Assembly: GCA_035529895.1 (NCBI GenBank)
Contig: DATKVV010000050.1
Coordinates: forward strand, 1 to 64,000
DNA from: JAUWKC01 sp035529895
GTDB lineage: Bacteria; Planctomycetota; Phycisphaerae; Sedimentisphaerales; Anaerobacaceae
DNA length: 64,000 nt
Direction: 5' to 3'
Shown here piece after piece: positions 52,554-60,594 of this stretch; position 1 is the first letter of the stretch, and every line of letters begins with the position of its first letter. The translations under genes were made by a program, and so were the position numbers. The notes beneath the pieces were generated by a model. That model saw only the letters and a list, made by a program, of their open reading frames with translations. It was not told the origin of the DNA and did no database searches.

Positions 52554-53627
52554 CTACGACCTTACTTCCGCCCTGCCGTTACGAACAACTATTTTACCTT
52601 CCTCGAACAGCCTTATGGCCTCCGGATACGCAATACACTCCTGTTCAAACACCCTGGCCGCGAGCGTCTCAGGCGTGTCTTCGCCTTTCACTTCACAGCA
52701 TCGCTGGACAATTATGGGTCCCTTATCATATTCGTTTGTGCAAAAATGCACCGTGCAGCCGCTCACCTTACATCCGGCTGCAATAACCGCCTCATGCACG
52801 TGATGACCCCACATCCCCTGCCCCCCAAAGCTCGGCAGCAAGGCCGGGTGTATATTCATCACCCGGTTCTCGTATCGGGCGGGTATCTTCCAAAGGCACA
52901 GCCAACCCCCCTGGATAACCAGGTCAACGTTCGCGGAAACGAGTTCTTCCTCAATGTGGTTACTGAACTCCTCGATATCGGGAAAATCCTTTTTCCGGAC
53001 AATCTTGACGTTGAGTCCGGCTGCCTCCGCTTTTTCGACCCCCGACGCCGTTGAACGTGAGCTTATTACAACGGCAACCTCGGCGTTCAACCGGCCTTGC
53101 TTAATATACTCAAGAATGTTCATCAGGGTCGTGCCCCCGCCGCTGATCAATACGCCAAGTCGAATAGGTTTCTTATCCGCCACAGCCGCCCGAGACACCT
53201 CCTGAGCCCTCCTCTCAACATCCTGTTCGAGGTCTAACGCACGGTTCACGAGCTGGTCCGCCTTGTCGTTCCGCTCTCTCGGAATGAATTGAACCTTCCA
53301 GTCCTCGAACTGGTTGAGCAGATTGACCGTTTGCCGGAACAGTGGTCTGATCTGCTCGCTTTTTACCTTGTACTGACCGTTGACCTGCTTTACGAGCAGC
53401 TCACTGTCACTAAAAACGGTCAGGCGCCTGACGCCGATTTGCATTGCAGTTCCGAGAGCCTTCTGGATGGCGGTATACTCGGCGACGTTATTGGTCTGCT
53501 GGCCGAGAAAAAAGGCCTTCGAATCAAGCTCATTACCGGCCGGGTCGGTCAGGATAAAAGCGGCGGCCGCCGGGCCAGGGTTGCCTCTGCTGCCGCCATC
53601 TACGTAAATGGTCACTTCGTCCGGCAA
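52554..53627 (-). CDS. RNase H-like domain fused to PurN-type formyltransferase
   Basis: A 357-aa protein with a TTG start behind AAGGGG. Residues 1-132 are an RNase HI-like domain: VTIYVDGGSRGNPGPAAAAF, NVAEYTAIQKAL, TVFSDSELLVKQVNG and ERNDKADQLVNRAL give the Asp/Glu/Asp/Asp set. Residues 150-357 match glycinamide ribonucleotide formyltransferase: RLGVLISGGGTTLMNI, the catalytic NIHPALLPSFGG, and VHFCTNEYDKGPII with its Asp. Both halves appear active by residues. The fusion joins RNA/RNA-DNA processing and purine synthesis in one polypeptide; why is unknown. Confidence 0.88.
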   Translation of the reverse strand: MPDEVTIYVDGGSRGNPGPAAAAFILTDPAGNELDSKAFFLGQQTNNVAEYTAIQKALGTAMQIGVRRLTVFSDSELLVKQVNGQYKVKSEQIRPLFRQTVNLLNQFEDWKVQFIPRERNDKADQLVNRALDLEQDVERRAQEVSRAAVADKKPIRLGVLISGGGTTLMNILEYIKQGRLNAEVAVVISSRSTASGVEKAEAAGLNVKIVRKKDFPDIEEFSNHIEEELVSANVDLVIQGGWLCLWKIPARYENRVMNIHPALLPSFGGQGMWGHHVHEAVIAAGCKVSGCTVHFCTNEYDKGPIIVQRCCEVKGEDTPETLAARVFEQECIAYPEAIRLFEEGKIVVRNGRAEVRS

Positions 53628-53727
53628 TCTGTCTGCCCCTTGAAATCAGAAAATTATTGCTTAAAAGTGAACTCAAAACCCAAAAGACAATCTTTTCTTG
53701 CGTCTTTGCCTCCGTCGCTCTCTGCTT

Positions 53728-54465
53728 CTAGCTGTCCTCCGAGCCGCTCAGCACAAGTATCCGTGTACAGTTGGGGCATCGGATTATTTCATCCTTCGTC
53801 AGCAGCAAATTGACGGTCTCGGCAGTAAGGCCCATAAAGCAACCGCCGCACGTGTATGTTTCCGTCTTGCCCTCCTGCTGGTCGATTACCGCCAGTGCTT
53901 CCCCGTCGTATGTTTCCGCAACGCGCTTGAATATCTGCAGTGCTTCGGCTCGTATGGTCTCGGCGACCTGATTCCATTCCTCCTGGATTTTCTCTATCTC
54001 CGCCTCATATTTGGCCGCCAACAACTCATTTTCCTTTCGCGTTTGCTCAAGCCTCTGTTTTTGCTCATCCATCTGCCTCTGTATTTCTTTACACTCGCCT
54101 TCGTCGGCTTCGATATACTTCATAAGCTCCAGTATCTGATTCTCGATTTTGGAATTGTCGGCTTTGGTGGTGTTAAGCTGAGTAAGCACTGCCGCATATT
54201 CTTTGTTTGTTTTTGCGGCGTTAAGCGAGGCCCTTAATTTGGCAATCGTCTCATCTCTGCTCTTGAGCTCCAGCTCCAGACGGTCGGACTGCACCTTGGT
54301 TAACTGAATCTCTTCCTTTTTGGTTTCGATGGTACTTTGCAGGTTTCTGACTTGACTTTCCTGGATAATGACGTTTCTTCTACATCTTGCAAGTTTTGCC
54401 TTGACGGCTCGCAGGCGATTTTCGACACTCTGAAGTTTCATCAACCCATTTAATACAGGTCCCAT
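53728..54465 (-). CDS. Coiled-coil C4 zinc-ribbon protein
   Basis: A 245-aa cytoplasmic protein. Residues 10-175 form a long coiled coil (ETKKEEIQLTKVQSDRLELE and following). The C-terminal zinc ribbon has CGGCFMGL and CPNCTRIL. This matches the widespread family (zf-RING_7, CdsZ-like) that often neighbours RNase H-like or NIF3 genes. It ends 100 nt ahead of the RNase H-PurN gene on the same strand, reproducing that neighbourhood. Confidence 0.85.
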   Translation of the reverse strand: MGPVLNGLMKLQSVENRLRAVKAKLARCRRNVIIQESQVRNLQSTIETKKEEIQLTKVQSDRLELELKSRDETIAKLRASLNAAKTNKEYAAVLTQLNTTKADNSKIENQILELMKYIEADEGECKEIQRQMDEQKQRLEQTRKENELLAAKYEAEIEKIQEEWNQVAETIRAEALQIFKRVAETYDGEALAVIDQQEGKTETYTCGGCFMGLTAETVNLLLTKDEIIRCPNCTRILVLSGSEDS

Positions 54466-54592
54466 TTACACTCCTTCACGCCGCTATAAAATTTTCAAAA
54501 TCCCTATTATGTTAATCCCCGGCCTTGCCTGCAACAAAAAAATTTTCCTATTTTTCCGCTTATGAGCGGGATGCTTGTATAATTGCTGTGCT

Positions 54593-55708
54593 ATGAAAAG
54601 CTTACTCCAAGAACTCATCCGCGCCGAGAGCACCCCCCAGCAGGGTGAATTGGCCGCGGCAAACGTCATCTGCAGGCAACTCACCGCATCCGGGATAGAT
54701 GCCCGGATAGACACCTGGGACCTAAACCGGGCAAATCTTACCGCACACGTAACATCGACCGGTCGCAGAAGACCGCTTTTGTTCGCCTGTCATCTCGATG
54801 TTGTCCCGCCGGGCGAGGCGGGCTGGATTCATCCGGCCTTTGCCGCCGTCGAAAGCCACGGCAGAATCTATGGCAGAGGCTCGGCCGATATGAAAGGCGG
54901 AATTGCCGCCTTGGTTACCGCAATCCGGCAGCTCGTCGATTCGGGCGTCAAACTGGAAGGTGATATTATCCTTTTTGCCGCTGCAGGCGAAGAGACCGAT
55001 AGCTGCGGCGCAATAAGATTCGTCAACAGCTTCGCAAGCCGCTTGCCCGACCTCGCCGGAGTCGTTCTTCCCGAACCGACCGACTTCGCAGTCGTCACCG
55101 CGCACCGCGGGATGTTATGGCTTCAAGCCGCAACCAAAGGCAAAACCGCTCACGGCTCGGCGCCGGAACTGGGCATAAACGCAATAACTTCAATGATGGC
55201 TTTTCTGGACGAGTTGGAACATTATAGAATTCCATTCGAGCCCCATCCGTTGCTCGGCGGCTGTTCTATGAGCGTCAATACAATTACCGGCGGCGATGCA
55301 ATCAACGTCGTCCCGGACCGGTGCAGCATCGGCATAGACATCCGTACACTGCCCCGCCAGAATCATCAGGCCATCATCGATGACTTGCGAAAAGTGTGCG
55401 CGGGATTAAAGCAGAAAAATCCTGAGTTTGAAGCAGATATCTCCATAATCCGCCAGGTAGGGGGTCTGGAGACCGACCCGGACTGTGGCTTCATTAAGGA
55501 TTTCTGCTCTGCCGTTGGCATAAGCGAAACAAAGGCCGTCGGTTTTACCACCGATGGACCTCATTTTGCCTCCTTGGAAGCGCCGGTGGTCGTCTTTGGG
55601 CCGGGAAAGCCGGAGGTTTGTCATAAGCCGGATGAATACATTGATATTGCCGATGTGGAAAAGGCCATTAGGGATTACAAAAACATCATTTTGAAATTTC
55701 TGTCCTGA
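54593..55708 (+). CDS. M20 family deacylase (ArgE/DapE-like)
   Basis: A 371-aa zinc amidohydrolase from ATG 54593 (MKSLLQELIRAESTPQQGE). Metal ligands and catalytic residues are seen in FACHLDVVPPG, GRGSADMKGG, AAAGEETDS, LPEPTDF and CHKPDEYI. The dimerisation domain lies at about 175-285. ArgE, DapE or a related peptidase cannot be told apart by sequence alone. There is no ribosome-binding site; a TATAAT at 54578-54583, 9 bp ahead of the ATG, suggests a leaderless transcript. Confidence 0.85.
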   Translation: MKSLLQELIRAESTPQQGELAAANVICRQLTASGIDARIDTWDLNRANLTAHVTSTGRRRPLLFACHLDVVPPGEAGWIHPAFAAVESHGRIYGRGSADMKGGIAALVTAIRQLVDSGVKLEGDIILFAAAGEETDSCGAIRFVNSFASRLPDLAGVVLPEPTDFAVVTAHRGMLWLQAATKGKTAHGSAPELGINAITSMMAFLDELEHYRIPFEPHPLLGGCSMSVNTITGGDAINVVPDRCSIGIDIRTLPRQNHQAIIDDLRKVCAGLKQKNPEFEADISIIRQVGGLETDPDCGFIKDFCSAVGISETKAVGFTTDGPHFASLEAPVVVFGPGKPEVCHKPDEYIDIADVEKAIRDYKNIILKFLS

Positions 55709-55823
55709 TTGACACGCACTCTACCTGCCCAATGGAAAAACCAAATATTAGCCATAGCTGGACCCGATAACACAGACAAAGGATTTCTTCCGTCAATATT
55801 CAAGTGCTTAGGAGAAATGCAGG

Positions 55824-56138
55824 ATGACGCGATACAAAGTAGACTTTAAATCGATCATGTGGGAGCAGCCTATGGCCGGGGTGCGATCCAAGACGTATGA
55901 GCAGGGTGGTAGAAAGCTGCGGTTGGTAGAGTTCACCAGGGACTTTGTTGAGCCCGACTGGTGTAAGAAAGGCCATATCGGATACGTCCTGCAAGGGCGA
56001 TTGGAAGTGAACTTTGATGGGAAAGTCGTTGTATTCGGCCTGGGTGACGGGGTATTCATACCGGCAGGTGAAGAGCATAAGCACAAGGGCACGGCTGTTA
56101 CAGAGGCGGTGAAGGTAGTTCTGGTGGAGGATGTCTGA
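55824..56138 (+). CDS. Cupin-domain protein
   Basis: A 104-aa single-domain cupin_2: HIGYVLQGRLEVNFDGK (motif 1) and GDGVFIPAGEEHKHKG (motif 2) with the usual His residues. AGGAGA lies ahead of the ATG. It may bind a small ligand or metal; it begins the run of six same-strand genes that ends with a LysE-type exporter. Confidence 0.8.
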   Translation: MTRYKVDFKSIMWEQPMAGVRSKTYEQGGRKLRLVEFTRDFVEPDWCKKGHIGYVLQGRLEVNFDGKVVVFGLGDGVFIPAGEEHKHKGTAVTEAVKVVLVEDV

Positions 56139-56200
56139 GTTTCTGCTGACAGCAAGGGGGATTTGTCGACAGCTGTCGGCGTTTTGTCGGAGCAGAATTC

Positions 56201-56665
56201 ATGGAGATATCTATCGTTGAAGGCAATGAAGGGTACCTGGAAGACTGTGTGGAAGCGCTGGTTGATTCAGAATTGGCGAGAGTCTATTATCCAACCAGAG
56301 AAAGTGCGGAAGCGCTGTTAAAGGAGGGTATAGAAAAACAAGAGATATATGTGGCACTAAACGACCATTTTGAATGCGTTGGGTATATCTGGTTTGCCCC
56401 CTCGAAGATGTTCTACAAGTTTCCTTACGTGCGGCAGATAGCGGTAAGGCAGGAGTCTCGCGGGCAGGGAATCGGAAAGAAGCTGTTATCTTTTGCTGAA
56501 GAGGCCGTTTTCAAGGATTCGCGAAGACTGTTTCTGACGGTCAGTGACTTCAATAGCCGGGCGAAGAAGCTGTACGAGAAAATTGGATATAGGCAAGTCG
56601 GACTTGTAGAGGACCTTTTTAAGCAGGGCATCGCCGAGTACATCATGGTCAAATCAAGACTGTAA
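56201..56665 (+). CDS. GNAT family N-acetyltransferase
   Basis: A 154-aa acetyltransferase with the acetyl-CoA-binding stretch VRQIAVRQESRGQGIGKKLL and the C-terminal NSRAKKLYEKIGYRQVG. GGAG lies ahead of the ATG. Substrate unknown. Confidence 0.85.
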   Translation: MEISIVEGNEGYLEDCVEALVDSELARVYYPTRESAEALLKEGIEKQEIYVALNDHFECVGYIWFAPSKMFYKFPYVRQIAVRQESRGQGIGKKLLSFAEEAVFKDSRRLFLTVSDFNSRAKKLYEKIGYRQVGLVEDLFKQGIAEYIMVKSRL

Positions 56666-56689
56666 AGCTGATAGGAAGGTGGCAGCATA

Positions 56690-57472
56690 ATGGAAATACC
56701 CTATTATCAGGTGAATGCGTTTACCACATCACGCTTTGGCGGGAATCCGGCGGGGGTGTGTCCGCTGGAGGATTGGCTTGCCGATGAGCAGATGCAGGCG
56801 ATTGCGGCTGAAAACAACCTGTCCGAGACCGCGTTTCTTGTTCGAAAGGGCGGTACATACGAGCTAAGATGGTTTACGCCGAAGATTGAAGTCGATTTGT
56901 GCGGGCACGCAACGCTTGCCAGTGCCTTTGTGATTTTGAATTATCTCGACGAATCCGCCGCCAGCGTGGAATTCACAACCAAAGGTGGGGCGCTTACCGT
57001 CGAGAGAGACGGAGAGCTTCTGCTTATGGATTTTCCGGCGTGGGAAGTGAGAAGAACATCTACGCCGGAGCAGCTGCTCAAAGCGCTGAGACATGAGCCT
57101 AAAGAGGTATGGTGCTCGGAAAGGGACTACCTCGCGGTTTATGAATCGGAAGAAAACATCCAGTTACTCAAGCCGAATTTCGACCAATTGAATAATCTTG
57201 ATCGACTTGCTGTTTGCGTAACGGCACCGGGACGGAAGAGCGATTTTGTTTCCAGATTTTTTGCGCCGCGGGGCGGGATTGATGAAGACCCGGTTACCGG
57301 CTCTTCTCATTGCGAGTTGATTCCCTTCTGGAGCAAACGCCTGCGAAAAAAACAACTGCACGCGCTTCAATTGTCCCGGCGCGGCGGAGAAGTCTTCTGC
57401 GAGGCGCTGGGGGAGCGGGTCCGCATTGCCGGTCACGCCGTAGTTTATTTGAGAGGCGTTATCAATATATGA
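56690..57472 (+). CDS. PhzF family isomerase/epimerase
   Basis: A 260-aa protein with VNAFTTSRFGGNPAGVCPLE at the N-terminus, the catalytic Glu in NNLSETAFLV, DLCGHATLASA and FAPRGGIDEDPVTGSSHC. Typical PhzF fold of two similar halves and normal length. It probably isomerises an amino acid or related acid. The strong AGGAAGGTGG ribosome-binding site and tight spacing put it in one operon with the GNAT gene before it. Confidence 0.9.
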   Translation: MEIPYYQVNAFTTSRFGGNPAGVCPLEDWLADEQMQAIAAENNLSETAFLVRKGGTYELRWFTPKIEVDLCGHATLASAFVILNYLDESAASVEFTTKGGALTVERDGELLLMDFPAWEVRRTSTPEQLLKALRHEPKEVWCSERDYLAVYESEENIQLLKPNFDQLNNLDRLAVCVTAPGRKSDFVSRFFAPRGGIDEDPVTGSSHCELIPFWSKRLRKKQLHALQLSRRGGEVFCEALGERVRIAGHAVVYLRGVINI

Positions 57473-57518
57473 ATCCGTGCTGAGGGAAGCCTCGCCAGCA
57501 GTCTTGAAATTTTTTTGC

Positions 57519-58709
57519 ATGGCATCTTTGAATACACAAATAAGAGCTAAGCTTATCAAAGAAGGCGCTTCGCTGGTTGGTTTTGCGGACGTAAGGGGGC
57601 TGCCCGCCGACCTGAGGTGCTCAATGAAATTTGCGATTTCCATGGCCGTCGCCCTTGATGTATCGACAGTTAATGAGATACAGAAAGGCCCCACCATGCG
57701 TTATTATCATGAGTACAAAAAGGTCAATAAACTATTGACTAATTTAACTAGAAGTGCCGCTGATTACTTAAAAAGGCGTGGAAACGTAGCTCTAGCTATA
57801 AAGCCGACTGTCGAAGGAAAAGATTTGGACTATAGAACTTTAACTACACCGCTTCCACACAAGACTGTGGCCACCCGTGCAGGCCTCGGATGGATAGGTA
57901 AGTCGGCATTGTTGATAACCGAAAAATATGGTGCCGCTGTTCGGCTGGCTACAGTGCTTACCGACGCTGAGTTTGAAGTGGCAAATCCCGTAAACACTTC
58001 GCACTGTGGCGATTGCAAAAAGTGTGTTGAATGCTGTCCTGGAAAAGCGATCTTGGGAAGAAACTGGGAGGCAGGGGCAGAAAGACAGACAATATATGAT
58101 GCCTTTGCCTGCTGTGATACGGCCGGGAGGCTCTCGAAGAGGATAGGAATACCGTCGACTATTTGCGGAATCTGCATTAACGTCTGCCCCTGGACCCAGA
58201 AATATATTTCACGTGAACTTGACATTTCAGACAAGGCAAACATGCTGAGAATCCTGAACGTGGAAACTGGAAAGGATATTGAGACGGTCACGAACCTTTT
58301 TCAGGAATATGCCGATTCCCTGGGTTTCGACCTTTGCTTCCAGAACTTTGAGCAAGAGTTGGCCGGTCTGCCTGGCGATTACGCGCCGCCGGAGGGCTGC
58401 CTGCTGCTTGCGAAATACGGTGGCGAGATCGCAGGATGTGTGGCTCTGAGGAAGCTGAGCGACGGCGTATGTGAAATGAAAAGACTCTATGTTAAGCCGC
58501 GGTTTCGGGGACTGAAAATCGGCCGGGCGCTGGCGGAAGCAATTATTGAGGAGGCGCGAAGAATTCGGTACTCTCGAATGCGGCTGGATACAGTGCCGTC
58601 GATGGAGACGGCCAGAGGACTATATGCGTCATTGGGATTTAAGGAGATTAGTCCGTATCGATATAACCCGATAGAAGGTACGGTTTTCATGGAGCTTAAG
58701 CTGGAATGA
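57519..58709 (+). CDS. Double [4Fe-4S] QueG-like protein fused to a GNAT domain
   Basis: A 396-aa protein from ATG 57519 (MASLNTQIRAKLIKEG); a GTG at 57477 is the other choice. Residues 1-235 resemble the QueG/DUF1730 iron-sulphur family: HKTVATRAGLGWIGKSALL and the cysteine pair motifs CGDCKKCVECCPGKAI and CGICINVCPW, giving two 4Fe-4S clusters. From MLRILNVETGKDIETV (about residue 242) to the end it is a GNAT domain closely similar to the next gene. An ATG with AAGG 5 nt upstream at 58243 could give the GNAT part alone. Confidence 0.85.
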   Translation: MASLNTQIRAKLIKEGASLVGFADVRGLPADLRCSMKFAISMAVALDVSTVNEIQKGPTMRYYHEYKKVNKLLTNLTRSAADYLKRRGNVALAIKPTVEGKDLDYRTLTTPLPHKTVATRAGLGWIGKSALLITEKYGAAVRLATVLTDAEFEVANPVNTSHCGDCKKCVECCPGKAILGRNWEAGAERQTIYDAFACCDTAGRLSKRIGIPSTICGICINVCPWTQKYISRELDISDKANMLRILNVETGKDIETVTNLFQEYADSLGFDLCFQNFEQELAGLPGDYAPPEGCLLLAKYGGEIAGCVALRKLSDGVCEMKRLYVKPRFRGLKIGRALAEAIIEEARRIRYSRMRLDTVPSMETARGLYASLGFKEISPYRYNPIEGTVFMELKLE

Positions 58710-58724
58710 ATCGGAGTGGCGACG

Positions 58725-59222
58725 ATGTTAAGAATTCTTCCGGCTAAAACAGACAAAGACCTTGAGGCTGCCAAGTCGCTTTTCTACGAATACGCCGATT
58801 TCTTGAAAAGCCGGTTTGGTGATTGCGTGGACCCCGACTGGGCCGACCGGTTCCGGCAAAGATTTGAAGAGGAAGTCAACGGCCTGCCCGGACAATACAC
58901 CGCCCCTGACGGTTGTCTGCTTGTTGCGGAGTACCAAGGCCGCGTGGCCGGATGTGTGGCCCTGAGGAAGCTAAGCGACGGCGTGTGCGAGATGAGGAGG
59001 TTATTTGTCAGACATCAGTTTCGCAGTTTGGGAATCGGCAAGGCCCTTGCTCAGGCGGTTATTGACCACGCCCGCGACCTTCGGTACCGTTCGATGCGTT
59101 TGGAAACCAATCGGCTATTGAAAGCGGCGACTGGTCTATACGCGTCTTTCGGATTCAAAGAAATCAGTCCATATCATGAAACTCCTGTCCCCGAAATGGT
59201 GTGCATGGAATTCAACCTATAG
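58725..59222 (+). CDS. GNAT acetyltransferase, paralogue of the preceding fusion's C-terminus
   Basis: A 165-aa protein from ATG 58725 with GGAG 8 nt upstream. It aligns with the C-terminal domain of the preceding gene over its whole length, for example GCVALRKLSDGVCEMRRLFV against GCVALRKLSDGVCEMKRLYV. This is a tandem duplication, or a fission/fusion pair. Substrate unknown. Confidence 0.88.
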   Translation: MLRILPAKTDKDLEAAKSLFYEYADFLKSRFGDCVDPDWADRFRQRFEEEVNGLPGQYTAPDGCLLVAEYQGRVAGCVALRKLSDGVCEMRRLFVRHQFRSLGIGKALAQAVIDHARDLRYRSMRLETNRLLKAATGLYASFGFKEISPYHETPVPEMVCMEFNL

Positions 59223-59412
59223 TTTGTTTGGCCGGCCGCTCAGACTCTATGGAAAAACTTCATACCACTTGAGAATGATAAAAGACTGGATTATTATAGA
59301 ATGGCCAAACAGTTGATATAAGAATAACCGCTGACTCGCTCATGCTTGCTGGTTGGATTAGCCAGGTGTTATATGAATGGTCGTAACGTCCGGGGTGTGA
59401 GAACAACTATTT

Positions 59413-60027
59413 ATGGATAGCAGTATTTTCTTCAAAGGCATTGTTGTTGGTTTTTTAGTCGCGACGCCTCTGGGACCTATCGCCGTGCTGTGCATACAGC
59501 GAACCTTGAATGAAGGCAAGATTCACGGGATGGTTTCCGGGCTCGGAGCGGCTACTGCGGATGCCCTCTATGGCTTAATCGCAGCTTTTGGCCTGACGTT
59601 CGTCTCAAACTTTCTGGTTAAAGAACAGCTATGGCTTCGCGTCGGCGGCGGCATCTTGCTCTGCTACATGGGTGGGAGAATTTTTCTTTCCAGGCCGGTG
59701 CAGCGAGCAGCCTCAGGAAACGGCGCCAGCTATACCAACAATTACATATCAACATTCCTTCTCACACTGGCAAATCCAGGGACGTTCATTGCCTTCGCGG
59801 CAATGTTCGCAGGCTTTGGCCTGGTGCAGGCAAACGGGCACTATGCCTCGGCCGGCTTATTAGTCGCAGGCGTATTCGTTGGTTCGGAGATCTGGTGGCT
59901 CATCCTGAGCAGCGTTGCCGCTACGTTCCTTCAAAGACTGGGCTACGGCAAATTGTCGTGGCTAAACAAAATTGCGGGCATAGTAATCGCCGGTTTCGGT
60001 TTGTTCGTACTTTTGAGTCTAATTTGA
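59413..60027 (+). CDS. LysE family amino-acid/metabolite exporter
   Basis: A 204-aa inner-membrane protein with six hydrophobic segments. The LysE signature is seen in GFLVATPLGPIAVLCIQRTL and in TLANPGTFIAFAAMF. It closes the run of cupin, GNAT, PhzF, FeS-GNAT and GNAT genes and may export the product or a toxic analogue. Confidence 0.9.
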   Translation: MDSSIFFKGIVVGFLVATPLGPIAVLCIQRTLNEGKIHGMVSGLGAATADALYGLIAAFGLTFVSNFLVKEQLWLRVGGGILLCYMGGRIFLSRPVQRAASGNGASYTNNYISTFLLTLANPGTFIAFAAMFAGFGLVQANGHYASAGLLVAGVFVGSEIWWLILSSVAATFLQRLGYGKLSWLNKIAGIVIAGFGLFVLLSLI

Positions 60028-60232
60028 GAAGCCGCAGCGCCCATGCCGGAGGTCCCCGAAGCAGTGGAGGTCGGCACGGAAATAGGTACAGGCCTCCGCC
60101 GCGCAGCCTCGATTCGCTCTTGAAGTTATGGAAAATGTGTTCAAACAGTAAAAGTCTTGGTCTGCCCTGACGCAGTCATAAAATGCCCTGCGTTTTGCCG
60201 GCGGGGGGCAGGAAAAACTCAAGCTCAAAACC

Positions 60233-60586
60233 TCAAAACTCGAACCGGTCCTTGAAGACAGTCTTGAAATCGTACACCTCGTTGAAATCCTCTATCGAAT
60301 CGGTCGGCTGAGCGCTCAGACATTTATGCTCAATCAGCAGCCAGACGATTTCTCCAAAATCGCGGGTTGTTCTTACGCCCCAGGTATGCAGGACCAACTG
60401 TGCCAATCTGCCCCATCTTTCAACCGCTGACTTCTTCAGACCCTCACAAAGAATTTGGCCCGTGACGTGGCCGGCCGCTGGGACCAGTTTCTTGGCAGTG
60501 TACCCCAGTCCCTCGTAAACAAACTTCACCGCATTGCTGCTGAACCGGCCGTCCTCTCTGGCAATTGTCTCGAGTTTCTCTTTCAT
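60233..60586 (-). CDS. Minf_1886 family protein
   Basis: A 117-aa cytoplasmic protein, ATG 60586 (MKEKLETIAREDGRF). Motifs AVKFVYEGLGYTAKKL, HVTGQILCEGLKKSAVERWG, HTWGVRTTRDFGEIVWLLIE and EDFNEVYDFKTVF match the Verrucomicrobia/Planctomycetes-restricted Minf_1886 family of unknown function. It lies directly after metG (gap under 10 nt). Confidence 0.88.
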   Translation of the reverse strand: MKEKLETIAREDGRFSSNAVKFVYEGLGYTAKKLVPAAGHVTGQILCEGLKKSAVERWGRLAQLVLHTWGVRTTRDFGEIVWLLIEHKCLSAQPTDSIEDFNEVYDFKTVFKDRFEF

Positions 60587-60594
60587 ACCCAATG

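Noticed and set aside
53698..54237. Plus-strand 179-codon frame
   Set aside because: Shadow of the coiled-coil zinc-ribbon gene on the minus strand.
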